Positions 26,009-35,582 of a stretch of DNA of 57,821 nucleotides are shown here, in pieces (the first letter of the stretch is position 1; every line of letters starts with the position of its first letter). The notes beneath the pieces were generated by a model. The model saw only the letters and a list, made by a program, of their open reading frames with translations. It searched no databases and was not told where the DNA came from. Location: positions 1 through 57,821 of the forward strand of contig JBAZCN010000006.1 in NCBI GenBank assembly GCA_041655035.1, in the 5' to 3' direction. The translations under genes were made by a program, and so were the position numbers. The stretch comes from NAT127 sp041655035. GTDB taxonomy: Bacteria; Pseudomonadota; Gammaproteobacteria; Pseudomonadales; Porticoccaceae.

Positions 26009-27076
26009 ATGAAGCAAATGCAGAAAGGCCGGCTGCTCGGCGCAATATTCGTCATCGCCCTGGTCGTGGCAGGGACGGCGTGGTGGGCTTTGGTGCCCGA
26101 TGACGCCGAACAGGGACTGGTGTCCGGCAACGGCCGCATCGAAGCGGTGGAAATCGATGTCGCCGCCAAAACCGCAGGCCGCATCCGCGACATTCTGGTG
26201 CGCGAGGGAGATTTCGTCACCGTCGGCCAGGTCGTGGCGCTGATGGATACCGAAAACCTGGAAGCGCAACTGCGCCAGGCGCAGGCCCAGCTGCATCAGG
26301 CGGAGAGCTCGGTGGCCATTGCCGGGAGCCAGGTAGTGCAGCGCGAGGCCGAGCGCCAGGCGGCCCTGGCCCTGGTGGCGCAGCGTCGGGCGGAGCTGAA
26401 TGTGGCGCAGAAGCGCCACCAGCGCTCCTCTTCATTGGCCGGGCGCGGCGCCACCTCCCAGCAGGAAGCCGATGACGATTTCGCCAGCCAGCAGAGCGCA
26501 GCGGCGGCGGTCAGCGCCGCCGAGGCCCAGGTGGCCGCGGCGGAGGCGGGCATCGTCACCGCCCGGGCTCAGGTGACCGGCGCGGAATCGTCGGTGGCCG
26601 CCGCCCAGGCGAGCCTCGAACGTATCCAGACCGATATCGCCGACAGCGAACTGAAGGCCGTGCGCGATGGCCGGGTGCAGTACCGTATCGCCCAGCCCGG
26701 TGAGGTGGTGGGCGCCGGCGGCCGGGTACTCAACCTGGTGGATCTGCGCGACGTGTACATGACCTTCTTCCTGCCCACCGCGGTGGCGGGTCGGCTGGCC
26801 CTCGGCACCGAGGTGCGGATCGTGCTCGACGCCGCGCCGGGCTATGTCTTCCCGGCCTCGGTATCGTTTGTCGCCGATGTCGCCCAGTTCACCCCGAAGA
26901 CGGTGGAAACTGCCAGCGAGCGCGAGAAGCTGATGTTCCGCGTCCGTGCCCAGGTGCCCCCGGACGTGCTCGATGCCAACCTGTTGCGGGTCAAGACCGG
27001 CCTCCCGGGAGTGGCCTACCTGCGCCTGGACAGTGACGGCCGCTGGCCGGACCACCTGGCGGTGAGGTTGCCCTGA
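26009..27076 (+). CDS. yhiI: HlyD-family membrane fusion protein, YhiI-like
   Basis: The 355-residue periplasmic adaptor has an N-terminal membrane helix (about residues 8-28), a biotinyl-lipoyl-like half (GRIRDILVREGDFVTVGQVV), a long Ala/Gln-rich coiled coil (about residues 85-215), and the second lipoyl half leading into a beta-barrel domain (DGRVQYRIAQPGEVVGAGG). It matches E. coli YhiI in length and in being followed by RbbA- and YhhJ-like genes. Its stop shares a base with the next start (TGATG), so the exporter genes are tightly coupled. It should link the inner membrane ABC unit to an outer membrane channel that is not encoded here. Confidence 0.9.
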   Translation: MKQMQKGRLLGAIFVIALVVAGTAWWALVPDDAEQGLVSGNGRIEAVEIDVAAKTAGRIRDILVREGDFVTVGQVVALMDTENLEAQLRQAQAQLHQAESSVAIAGSQVVQREAERQAALALVAQRRAELNVAQKRHQRSSSLAGRGATSQQEADDDFASQQSAAAAVSAAEAQVAAAEAGIVTARAQVTGAESSVAAAQASLERIQTDIADSELKAVRDGRVQYRIAQPGEVVGAGGRVLNLVDLRDVYMTFFLPTAVAGRLALGTEVRIVLDAAPGYVFPASVSFVADVAQFTPKTVETASEREKLMFRVRAQVPPDVLDANLLRVKTGLPGVAYLRLDSDGRWPDHLAVRLP

Positions 27077-29853
27077 TGCCCGGCCAGCCAATGGAAGGCG
27101 CCACCGCAAGCCAGCCGGTCGCTGTGGTCGAGGGCGTTACCCTGCGCTATGGGAAGACGCTGGCGCTGGAGGGTCTCGACCTCGCCATTCCCGCCGGCGT
27201 GATGGCCGGACTGATCGGCCCCGACGGGGTGGGCAAGTCGAGTCTGTTGGCGCTGCTGGCCGGCGCCAGGGTCATCCAGCAGGGGCGGATCGAGGTGCTC
27301 GGCGGCGACATGGCCAGCGACCGCCACCGCCGCCGGGTGTGCCCGCGCATCGCCTATATGCCCCAGGGGCTCGGTAAAAACCTCTACCACAGCCTGTCGG
27401 TGTTCGAGAACGTCGACTTCTTCGGTCGTCTGTTCGGCCACCACCGCGCCGAGCGGGAGCGGCGTATCGGCGAATTGCTCGGCGCCACCGGTCTCGCGCC
27501 CTTTGCCGGGCGCCCGGCGGGCAAGCTCTCCGGCGGCATGAAGCAGAAACTCGGCCTGTGCTGCGCGCTGATTCACGATCCCGACCTGCTGATCCTCGAC
27601 GAGCCAACCACCGGGGTCGATCCCTTGTCGCGGCGCCAGTTCTGGGCGCTGATCGACCGCATCCGCGCCGACCGGCCCGGCATGAGCGTGCTGGTCGCCA
27701 CCGCCTACATGGAGGAAGCGGCCGACTTCGACTGGTTGGCGGCGATCAACCAGGGCCGGGTGCTGGCTACCGGCACACCGCAGGACCTGCTGCGGCACAG
27801 CGGTGAGGACTCGCTGGAAGGCGCGTTCATCGCTCTGCTGCCGGAGGAGCAGCGCGCCCGCCACCGGCCGGTGGCGATTCCGCCCAGGGCGGAGGACGGC
27901 GGCGCCACCGCCATCGAAGCCCGCGATTTGACCATGCGCTTCGGCGATTTCGTCGCCGTCGACCGGGTGACCTTCCGTATTCCCAAGGGCGAGATCTTCG
28001 GCTTTCTCGGCTCCAACGGCTGCGGCAAGACCACCACCATGAAGATGCTCACCGGCCTTCTGCCGGCAAGCTCTGGTCGCGCCTGGCTGTTCGGCAACGA
28101 GGTCGATCCCCACGATCTCGATACCCGCCGCCGGGTCGGCTACATGACCCAGTCGTTTTCGCTCTACGGCGAACTCACGGTGCGCCAGAACCTGGAACTC
28201 CATGCAAAGCTGTTCAGCCTGCCTGCCGACGGCATTGCCGATCGGGTGGCGGAGATGGCCAGTCGCTTCGATCTCGAGGCGGCGCTCGACGCCCTGCCCG
28301 ATGCCCTGCCCCTCGGCCAGCGCCAGCGCCTGTCACTGGCGGTGGCGATGATCCACGGTCCGGAGATGCTGATCCTCGACGAGCCCACATCGGGGGTCGA
28401 TCCGGTGGCGCGGGACGCCTTCTGGCAGATCATGGTGGATCTGGCGCGCAGCGATGGGGTTACGATTTTCATCTCAACCCATTTCATGAACGAGGCGGAG
28501 CGCTGCGACCGCATCTCGCTGATGCACGCCGGCCGGGTGCTGGTGACCGACACGCCGGCCAACCTGATCGCCGCGCGCCGGGCGGATTCCCTGGAGGACG
28601 CTTTTGTCGGCTACCTGGAGGATGAGGTGGCGCGCCTCGGTAGCAGCTCCGCCATCGCGCCGGAGGCGCCGGCGGCGGCGCCGCCACCCGGGCCGTCCGC
28701 CGCGCAAGCCGGCACATCCCCGCCCCGTTTCAGTGCCCTGCGCCTGTACAGTTACAGCCATCGCGAGACCCTGGAACTGCTGCGCGATCCCATTCGCCTG
28801 ACCCTGGCGATGATCGGCACCCTGCTGCTGATGTTCGTGGTGGGTTACGGCATCAGCCTCGACGTCGAAGACCTGACCTTCGCGGTGCTCGACCGCGACC
28901 AGACCGCGACCAGTCGCGATTACGCCCTCAACCTCTCGGGCTCCCGCTACTTTGTCGAGCGCCCAGCCCTCGGCAGCCACGCCGAACTCGAGCAGCGGAT
29001 GCGCGCCGGCGAGATCAGCCTGGCCATCGAGATTCCCCCGGGCTTCGCCGCCGATCTGGCCCATGGCCGGACGGTGGAGATCGGCGCCTGGATCGATGGC
29101 GCCATGCCCACCCGGGCGGAGAATGTGCGTGGCTACGTGCAGGGCATGCACAGCCACTGGCTCGCCACCAAGGCGCGGGAGGTACTGGGCTCCGGGGCGC
29201 TCGCCTCGCCCGCCAGCGTCGAGACCCGCTACCGCTACAACCCCGACGTGAAAAGCCTGGTGGCCATGGTGCCGGCGGTGATCCCGTTGTTGCTGATGCT
29301 GATTCCGGCCATGCTGACGGCGCTGTCGGTGGTCCGCGAAAAGGAACTCGGCTCCATCGTCAACCTCTACGTCACCCCGGTCAGCCGCCTGGAATTCCTG
29401 CTCGGCAAGCAGTTGCCCTACGTGGGGCTGGCGATGCTCAACTTTGTATTGCTGGTGGCCTGCGCGGTGATGGTGTTCCGCGTGCCCCTCACCGGCAGTG
29501 TCACTACCCTGACGCTGGCCGCGCTGATCTACGTGTTCTGCTCTACCGCCCTGGGGCTGGTGATCTCCACCTTCACCCGCAGTCAGATTGCCGCGCTGTT
29601 CGGCACCGCGGTGCTGACCATCGTGCCGGCGGTGCAGTTTTCCGGGATGGTCGACCCCGTGTCCTCGCTGGAGGGCGTCGGGCGGATGGTGGGGGAAATC
29701 TACCCTGCCACCCACTTCCTGACCATCTCCCGGGGGGTGTTCTCCAAGGGTTTGTCCTACGGCGACCTGCGGACCTCCTTTGCCGCGCTGCTGATCGCCG
29801 CGCCGGTGCTGCTGGCGGCCGGCACCCTGCTGCTGTCGCGGCAGGAGCGCTGA
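27076..29853 (+). CDS. rbbA: ABC transporter with two ATPase domains fused to a permease, RbbA-like
   Basis: The 925-residue protein has two ATPase domains and an ABC2-type membrane domain. The first ATPase (about residues 15-235) has Walker A GPDGVGKSS, signature LSGGMKQ and Walker B LLILDEPTTGVDP. The second (about 275-510) has Walker A GSNGCGKTT near residue 312 and a degenerate signature LPLGQRQRLS. A Pro/Ala linker (about 525-550) precedes a membrane domain with a large extracytoplasmic loop and five further helices. The length and design match E. coli RbbA (YhiH), a ribosome-bound ATPase with a membrane part. The variant signature suggests an asymmetric ATPase pair. It is encoded between the YhiI- and YhhJ-like genes. 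Confidence 0.9.
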   Translation: MPGQPMEGATASQPVAVVEGVTLRYGKTLALEGLDLAIPAGVMAGLIGPDGVGKSSLLALLAGARVIQQGRIEVLGGDMASDRHRRRVCPRIAYMPQGLGKNLYHSLSVFENVDFFGRLFGHHRAERERRIGELLGATGLAPFAGRPAGKLSGGMKQKLGLCCALIHDPDLLILDEPTTGVDPLSRRQFWALIDRIRADRPGMSVLVATAYMEEAADFDWLAAINQGRVLATGTPQDLLRHSGEDSLEGAFIALLPEEQRARHRPVAIPPRAEDGGATAIEARDLTMRFGDFVAVDRVTFRIPKGEIFGFLGSNGCGKTTTMKMLTGLLPASSGRAWLFGNEVDPHDLDTRRRVGYMTQSFSLYGELTVRQNLELHAKLFSLPADGIADRVAEMASRFDLEAALDALPDALPLGQRQRLSLAVAMIHGPEMLILDEPTSGVDPVARDAFWQIMVDLARSDGVTIFISTHFMNEAERCDRISLMHAGRVLVTDTPANLIAARRADSLEDAFVGYLEDEVARLGSSSAIAPEAPAAAPPPGPSAAQAGTSPPRFSALRLYSYSHRETLELLRDPIRLTLAMIGTLLLMFVVGYGISLDVEDLTFAVLDRDQTATSRDYALNLSGSRYFVERPALGSHAELEQRMRAGEISLAIEIPPGFAADLAHGRTVEIGAWIDGAMPTRAENVRGYVQGMHSHWLATKAREVLGSGALASPASVETRYRYNPDVKSLVAMVPAVIPLLLMLIPAMLTALSVVREKELGSIVNLYVTPVSRLEFLLGKQLPYVGLAMLNFVLLVACAVMVFRVPLTGSVTTLTLAALIYVFCSTALGLVISTFTRSQIAALFGTAVLTIVPAVQFSGMVDPVSSLEGVGRMVGEIYPATHFLTISRGVFSKGLSYGDLRTSFAALLIAAPVLLAAGTLLLSRQER

Positions 29854-29854
29854 C

Positions 29855-30976
29855 ATGGCCATCGCCAATATCCTCAATCTCGGCATCAAGGAACTGCGCA
29901 GCCTCGGTCGCGACCCGATGCTGTTGATCCTGATCGTCTACGCCTTCACCCTGTCGGTGTACACCGCCGCCACGGCCATGCCGGAATCTCTCAACAACGC
30001 GCCCATCGCCATCGTCGACGAGGACCGCTCGCCGCTCTCGACCCGTATCGTCGACGCCTTCTACCCGCCGTACTTCATGCCGCCGGTGCTGATTGGCCAG
30101 CACGAGATGGACGCCCGCATGGACGCCGGTATCGATACTTTCGCGCTCAACATCCCTCCGGATTTTCAGCGCGACCTGCTGGCTGGACGGCAGCCGGAAA
30201 TACAGCTCAATATCGACGCCACCCGCATGGGCCAGGCGTTCACCGGCAACAGCTACGTGCAGGCGATCGTCAGCGGCGAGATCAGCGCCTTTGTCGAGCG
30301 CCACCGAGGGGTTGCCGCGCTGCCGGTGGAATTGACCCTGCGCGCCAGCTTCAATCCCGAACTCAACAAGGTATGGTTCGGCTCGGTGATGCAGGTGATC
30401 AACAACATCACCATGTTGTCGATCATCCTCACCGGCGCGGCACTGATCCGCGAGCGCGAGCACGGCACTGTAGAGCACCTGCTGGTGATGCCGGTCACAC
30501 CTTTCGAGATCATGGCCGCCAAGGTCTGGGCGATGGCGGCGGTGGTGCTGGTGGCCACGGCGCTGTCGCTGGCGCTGGTGGTGCAGGGCTGGCTGGGGGT
30601 GCCCATCGAAGGTTCGGTGGCCATGTTCCTCGCCGGCGCCACCCTGCACCTGTTCGCCACCACCTCGCTGGGGATATTCCTCGGCACCCTGGCGCGTTCG
30701 ATGCCCCAGTTCGGCCTGCTGCTGATTCTGGTATTGTTGCCGTTGCAGGTGCTTTCCGGTGGCATGACTCCCCGCGAGAGCATGCCCGCCGCGATCCAGT
30801 ACATCATGCTGCTGGCGCCCAACACTCATTTCGTGATGCTGGCCCAGTCGATCCTTTACCGCGGCGCCGGACTGTCGGTGGTCTGGCCGCAATTCCTCGC
30901 CCTGGCGATAATCGGCAGTACGCTGTTTTCGCTGTCGCTGGCGCGCTTTCGCAAGACCATCGGAACCATGGTCTGA
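29855..30976 (+). CDS. yhhJ: ABC-2 type permease, YhhJ-like
   Basis: The 373-residue protein has the ABC2 layout: an N-terminal helix (about residues 22-42), a large extracytoplasmic loop (about 45-170, starting near NNAPIAIVDEDRSPLSTRIV), and five C-terminal helices with REREHGTVEHLLVMPVTPFEI and LAPNTHFVMLAQSILYRGAG. It starts one base after the rbbA stop. Together with YhiI and RbbA it forms a tripartite exporter. Its transported substrate is not known for the E. coli homologues either. Confidence 0.92.
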   Translation: MAIANILNLGIKELRSLGRDPMLLILIVYAFTLSVYTAATAMPESLNNAPIAIVDEDRSPLSTRIVDAFYPPYFMPPVLIGQHEMDARMDAGIDTFALNIPPDFQRDLLAGRQPEIQLNIDATRMGQAFTGNSYVQAIVSGEISAFVERHRGVAALPVELTLRASFNPELNKVWFGSVMQVINNITMLSIILTGAALIREREHGTVEHLLVMPVTPFEIMAAKVWAMAAVVLVATALSLALVVQGWLGVPIEGSVAMFLAGATLHLFATTSLGIFLGTLARSMPQFGLLLILVLLPLQVLSGGMTPRESMPAAIQYIMLLAPNTHFVMLAQSILYRGAGLSVVWPQFLALAIIGSTLFSLSLARFRKTIGTMV

Positions 30977-30996
30977 TGTTGTTTCGAGGAGAATCT

Positions 30997-31992
30997 ATGA
31001 ACAAATCCCTGCCTTTGCTGACGCTGGCCGCTGTGTTCTCCGCGCCAGCCTTTGCGGAGAATACCGGGGAGGTGCCCGACCGCGGCAGTACCCTGAGTTT
31101 CGTCTATGAGAATGACTCCTTCTATAATCGCGACAGCCACTACACCAGCGGGGTGCGCCTGAGCTGGATTCCCGGTTCCCGGGAAACGCCGCGCTGGGCG
31201 CTGGACATCGCCAGCGCCATTCCCTGGTTCCCGCGCGACGGCCAGGTATTGCACGGCTATTCCCTGGGACAGAACATGTATACCCCCAGCGATATCAGCC
31301 TGGAGGAACCACCAAAGGACGACCGGCCCTACGCCGGTTGGCTCTACGGCACCATCGGCCTCGGCGTCGAAACCGGTCTCCAGCTCGATCAGGTGGTGCT
31401 CACCCTGGGGATGGTCGGCCCCGCCTCCCTGGCGGAGCGCACCCAGAAACTGGTGCACAAGGTGGTGGATTCAGACGATCCCAAGGGCTGGGACACCCAG
31501 TTGCGCAACGAGCCCGGACTGATGGTGAGCTGGCAGCGCAACTGGCGGGCGCTGGCGCAGCGCAGTTTTCTCGGGAACCAACTGGACTTCACCCCACACG
31601 TCGGTGGCACTGTCGGCAATATCCATACCTACGCCAACGTCGGGCTGACGCTCCGCTACGGCGACAACCTGCCTCTCGATTACGGGCCGCCCCGCATCCA
31701 GCCGGGGGTCACCGGCACCAGCAGCTTCATCGCCGGCCCCGGCGTTGGCTGGTACCTGTTTGCCGGCATCGAAGGTCGCGCCGTGGCGCGCAACATTTTC
31801 CTCGACGGCAACAGTTTTCGCGACAGCCGCAGCGTCGACAAGAAACACCTGGTCGGAGACCTGCAATTCGGCGCTGTGCTGGTGTGGGACAAGGTGCGCC
31901 TGAGCTACACCCATGTGCTGCGCACCCGCGAGTTCGACACCCAGCACGACAGCGACGACTTTGGTTCCATCGCCATCTCGGTGCAGTTCTGA
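30997..31992 (+). CDS. lpxR: Outer membrane lipid A 3'-O-deacylase, LpxR-like
   Basis: The 331-residue protein has a signal peptide (cleavage after PAFA) and the LpxR pattern: FVYENDSFYNRDSHYTSGVRL, with the Asn-Asp pair and Thr-Ser active-site region, GYSLGQNMYTPSD, and DDRPYAGWLYGTIG. The mature protein would form a 12-strand barrel with an aromatic C-terminus (SIAISVQF). LpxR removes the 3'-acyloxyacyl chain of lipid A. It starts 20 bases after yhhJ with ribosome site CGAGGAG and is probably in the same operon, an unusual linkage. The family also includes proteins of unproven activity, so the substrate is inferred. Confidence 0.87.
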   Translation: MNKSLPLLTLAAVFSAPAFAENTGEVPDRGSTLSFVYENDSFYNRDSHYTSGVRLSWIPGSRETPRWALDIASAIPWFPRDGQVLHGYSLGQNMYTPSDISLEEPPKDDRPYAGWLYGTIGLGVETGLQLDQVVLTLGMVGPASLAERTQKLVHKVVDSDDPKGWDTQLRNEPGLMVSWQRNWRALAQRSFLGNQLDFTPHVGGTVGNIHTYANVGLTLRYGDNLPLDYGPPRIQPGVTGTSSFIAGPGVGWYLFAGIEGRAVARNIFLDGNSFRDSRSVDKKHLVGDLQFGAVLVWDKVRLSYTHVLRTREFDTQHDSDDFGSIAISVQF

Positions 31993-32331
31993 CGAAGCCA
32001 GGCGGCTGAATACCCGACTTCAGATATCTTGCCGCACCTGGGATTGGCGAGTAGACTTTTACCGTCCCCTCCGAGACTGTTCCATGGATAGAGAACACTT
32101 TCTCGTCGCCCTGTTTCCGCTTTCGCGGTTAGTGCCGCAAAGTGTCGCCGGACTTGCGGCCCGGCGCTTTGCTGCAACAGCTGATATTTGTCAGCAACCC
32201 TGCACGCTTTTTCCCGCGGCGATGATTTTCGCCACCGCGACCGATATCGACACCGGCTCGCGGGCCCTTGCCCCCAGGCAATGCCCGTCTCAATACAATC
32301 CTCATTCAATACTTGAATACTGGAGATGACG
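31993..32331. other. Intergenic region without a recognisable gene
   Basis: About 340 bases with no credible coding frame. Just before the next gene lies ATTCAATACTTGAAT (32304-32318), a 6-bp palindrome with a 3-base centre; it ends three bases before the TGGAG ribosome site and could act as an operator or translation-modulating hairpin. The promoter of the following gene should lie here. Confidence 0.4.
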
Positions 32332-32637
32332 ATGAATTTTCTTGCGCGCGCCGTGACCCCTGCCGTCATGCTCGCCATGGCCCTGGTATTGGCCGGCTGT
32401 GGTGCGGACTTCAAACCGGGAACCTATGCCGACGGCGGGCTGAGTTACCATTTTGGTGAAGATGGCAAAGGCGCGATGAGCGGAGGTGTCCCGGGCACTC
32501 CGGCGTTCACCTATGAGGTGAGGGGCGATCAGATCAGGGTGCAGTTCGGGCCAGATCCGGGCCGGGCCTTTACCCAGGTGGACAAGCACACCATCGAACG
32601 CTGGGATGGGCGCAGGTTCGTATTGCAGTCGGAGTAG
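32332..32637 (+). CDS. Small lipoprotein of unknown function
   Basis: The ATG at 32332 sits at the right distance from TGGAG; the in-frame ATG at 32326 directly abuts that site and is less likely. The 101-residue product is a lipoprotein with lipobox VLAGC (Cys23). Residue +2 is Gly, so outer membrane sorting is expected. The mature part is a short beta-rich domain (KPGTYADGGLSYHFGEDGKG, DKHTIERWDGRRFVLQSE). I recognise no family. Confidence 0.75.
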   Translation: MNFLARAVTPAVMLAMALVLAGCGADFKPGTYADGGLSYHFGEDGKGAMSGGVPGTPAFTYEVRGDQIRVQFGPDPGRAFTQVDKHTIERWDGRRFVLQSE

Positions 32638-32721
32638 CCGGCGATTGCGTCGCTTCGCGGCGCTGCGGATTGTGCATGGCGGTCACTGTCGCCGCGACAG
32701 TATCGGATCAAGGGAAACGCA

Positions 32722-33216
32722 ATGAACGGGCTCAAGTGGTTGTGGTTGCTGGCGCTGATCTGCTCCCTCTCGCTGCGGGCGGAGCAGCCTGATACCGCTG
32801 CGCACCCCCTGATGACGCGTTATGTCGGCACCTGGGAGCTCGATGAACTGCTGCGGGAACCGTCCGTGCAACCGGAACTGCGGGCGCTGCTGGGTGACGA
32901 CCTGGAGCGACTCATCAACAATATCAGCGTCCGCGGCCCGGTCGGGGTTTACGGTGGCGCGCTGACAGTGATGGGCAATGCTCCCCATCGGGGTGGCGAA
33001 GAGGAAGCGGTGCTCTGCATACAGCTGGTCGATGCCGATAGCGAGGTGCACGCGGCGATATTCTCCGGCGGCCGGGTGACTATTCGTTCCCGGCAGCCGC
33101 GCTACGATTTCCTCCCGATATGCATCCGGGACTGGGTGGCGCTGGTCAGCACCGGGCATCGCTACCGGATGCGGCAACCCGATCATGTCGACATGGTGGT
33201 GCCGGGCCGCGACTGA
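32722..33216 (+). CDS. Exported protein of unknown function
   Basis: The 164-residue protein begins with a signal peptide (GLKWLWLLALICSLSLRAEQ) and has ribosome site GGGAAA. The mature part holds LMTRYVGTWELDELLREPSV, a lipocalin-like GTWELD opening, and two cysteines (VLCIQLVD and LPICIRDW) that could pair. It sits 85 bases after the small lipoprotein and upstream of the large one. I recognise no family. Confidence 0.7.
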   Translation: MNGLKWLWLLALICSLSLRAEQPDTAAHPLMTRYVGTWELDELLREPSVQPELRALLGDDLERLINNISVRGPVGVYGGALTVMGNAPHRGGEEEAVLCIQLVDADSEVHAAIFSGGRVTIRSRQPRYDFLPICIRDWVALVSTGHRYRMRQPDHVDMVVPGRD

Positions 33217-33343
33217 AAACTCCCCGGGCGGCGGGGAGGGGGAAAACCGATCAACAGCACAGGGATAAACACAGATATAAGCAGAGTGGCGCCGGGCTGT
33301 GAGCGGCGTGGTACAGACAGCGAAATACAACGGAGGACGTATT

Positions 33344-35419
33344 ATGAAGCGTGTACAAACGTGGGGTTTTTTCCTGATATCGACAATATCCATGCTGCTT
33401 GCCGGGTGCGGTGGCGATGATACCGAATCGCTGAGCGCCAGGATGGATGACGGACCGGGCAAGCCGGTCAAGAGTACCAAGCAGTTGGTCGGCGCCTGGT
33501 ACGGCCCGGCGGCGAAGGATATTGCCGGGTTCGAGTTCACCGAAGGGGGGCAGGTGATGATTACCTTCGCCGGCGGCAACCCTCTGCAATTGGGCGGCAC
33601 TGTGATGTGGAACTACGGGCTGCTGGACGGGGGCCGGGTCGCCCTGAGCCAGCCCAACGGCCAGACGCGCATCATGGCCGCGACGATCAGTGGCAAGACC
33701 CTTGCGCTGGCCGCGGAGCACAATCCCAACGAGGTGGCGCGTTACCTGAAGTTGGACGAACAGTCGATCGCCCAGGCCCACCAGGCTGAATCCCAGCGGC
33801 TCATCGCGCAGCATGACAAGATGCTGCAGGCGGTTCACGACTACCTGCAGCAGCCGAAGCTCGTCCTGGTGTCGGATATCGAAGGCGTGAACCCGGGACG
33901 GGAAGCGCTCGAGATCTCCGGCGCCGCAGGGAACTGGAGCGGCAAGGCGTACACCGAAATCAGCGCGCCGATATTGCGCACCGCACAGGTCAGTCTGCTG
34001 GCGTCATCGCCCGGCCTGCCGATCCAACTGGAAATTGCCCTGCTGGAGACAGTCGGTCCTCCCGGCCAGAGTCCGGTGCAGCCGCGCGCCGAACGATTGG
34101 TGGTCGAGGGCGCACCGGACAAGCTGAAAATTGCCGGCGGTGGCCGCAAGCTGGTAGCCGATGGCAAGGTATACGATGACATCGTCAAAAAATATGAAGA
34201 GGTCAGGAAGGAGCGCGAAACGGCGCTGACAGAATTCACCGAACAGTTTGGCGCCTATGCCTGGCTGCAGGGCGGATATCATTACCTGTCGGGCCGGGGA
34301 GCGGAACACAACAGGATCGCCTATGCGCTCAGGCGCGTCGAGGGTCAACCGGCTTTCGAATTCGTACAGGTCAATCGCAATACCGACCCGGACTGGAACC
34401 TCGATCTCAAGTTCAATGCCTACCAGCAGATCCCGGTGCTCTTCAGCGGTGACAAGCCGGTATTGCGCCTGCCCGACCAGACCGTTCTCACTGCCAACTC
34501 CGAGGGCGGCAAAACCGTTTTCCGTGGCAAGAACCGCGCGGGTCAGGACGCTGAATTCATCGTTGCGGACGTTGTCACCGCGGAGGATGTGGCGTCGCGC
34601 CAGGCGGTGGTCAATGAGTACCTCGCGGCGCTTCGTGAAACCAAGACGCTGCGCGGCCATATCATCACGGCGGGCAGCAACGGCCACGTCGGCGGCCGGA
34701 TTCTGACCGTGACCGCCGACCCGCAGGGCAATATCAGCGGATCACTGAAGGCGCTGGAGTACGGCGGCACCTACGCCGTTACCGGCAAGTTCGAGCCGAC
34801 GTTCCTCGGGGCGGCTATGCAGCTCCAGTCCACCGAGCTGCTGAACGGCCCCTACAACCGGATGATGGAAGGCCGCATAAAGGTCGACCTGGTGTTCGAT
34901 TTTGCCGAGGGCGCGGATGCCCCGCCGGTGGTTTCGGGCAAACTGGGCGGCGGCTTTTTGTCGGGGGAACTGACATTCAGCGAGATCTCCGCGGCGCAGA
35001 TCAAGGCGGAGCGCGAACAGTTGATCAAGTGGATCGCTGGCGATGGCAGCGACTTCACCCCGGTGCAGCCGCGCCATAATCGCGGGCAGCCCCTCTACAG
35101 GATCAAGGCGGACCCGGCCAGCGGCAAGATAACCGGAACCATCAGTGAAGGTCCCAACAACCTGTTGCCCAACGGCCCTGTTTCCTTCACCGGACAGCTA
35201 TCGGAACAGGATGGCTATGTCTATATCCATCTCGAGAATCCAGCGGAGCGCAACGACAACAACCGGGCGATGCGACCCTGGGAGCACTTTATCTGGGCAA
35301 TCCCGACTGCCGAGCAGGGCCTGGTGCTGGCCGGTGCCACGGCGCTTCACAGCGGGATCAGCCAGGGCAAGTTCGATCCGCGCCCGCTGGTACTGCTGCC
35401 CGCGCAAGGGGCACCCTAG
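33344..35419 (+). CDS. Large lipoprotein of unknown function (691 residues)
   Basis: The ATG at 33344 follows a strong CGGAGG site and gives a lipoprotein with lipobox LLAGC (Cys22) followed by Gly-Gly-Asp-Asp. An inner-membrane-retention Asp at +2 is absent, so outer membrane location is likely. The mature protein starts with a short beta domain (KQLVGAWYGPAAKDIAGFEF), then a helical stretch (about residues 140-180), a beta domain, a charged coiled-coil segment (DDIVKKYEEVRKERETALTE, about 280-305), and several repeated beta-rich modules each opening with a GHI/GKIT-type strand (HIITAGSNGHVGGRILTV, KADPASGKITGTISEG). I recognise no family. Upstream genes also encode exported proteins with GTW/GAW openings. 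Confidence 0.75.
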   Translation: MKRVQTWGFFLISTISMLLAGCGGDDTESLSARMDDGPGKPVKSTKQLVGAWYGPAAKDIAGFEFTEGGQVMITFAGGNPLQLGGTVMWNYGLLDGGRVALSQPNGQTRIMAATISGKTLALAAEHNPNEVARYLKLDEQSIAQAHQAESQRLIAQHDKMLQAVHDYLQQPKLVLVSDIEGVNPGREALEISGAAGNWSGKAYTEISAPILRTAQVSLLASSPGLPIQLEIALLETVGPPGQSPVQPRAERLVVEGAPDKLKIAGGGRKLVADGKVYDDIVKKYEEVRKERETALTEFTEQFGAYAWLQGGYHYLSGRGAEHNRIAYALRRVEGQPAFEFVQVNRNTDPDWNLDLKFNAYQQIPVLFSGDKPVLRLPDQTVLTANSEGGKTVFRGKNRAGQDAEFIVADVVTAEDVASRQAVVNEYLAALRETKTLRGHIITAGSNGHVGGRILTVTADPQGNISGSLKALEYGGTYAVTGKFEPTFLGAAMQLQSTELLNGPYNRMMEGRIKVDLVFDFAEGADAPPVVSGKLGGGFLSGELTFSEISAAQIKAEREQLIKWIAGDGSDFTPVQPRHNRGQPLYRIKADPASGKITGTISEGPNNLLPNGPVSFTGQLSEQDGYVYIHLENPAERNDNNRAMRPWEHFIWAIPTAEQGLVLAGATALHSGISQGKFDPRPLVLLPAQGAP

Positions 35420-35582
35420 AAGCTGATGGCGGCCTGCCTTGGCGATGCGCTGGCGCCCGGAGCAGGCTGGCCGTGCCGCCCTGCGCGGCGTTGCCGGCGA
35501 GCGGGGCGGCGTGAGGGTGTTTTGCGTTGTCCGTCGATACCGGTACCATTGCCACCGCCCATCAACTGACAAGCCCTGGCCC

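Noticed and set aside
28474..29889. A 471-codon minus-strand frame opposite the RbbA-like gene
   Set aside because: Antisense shadow with low-complexity Gln/His/Arg composition and no recognisable domain.
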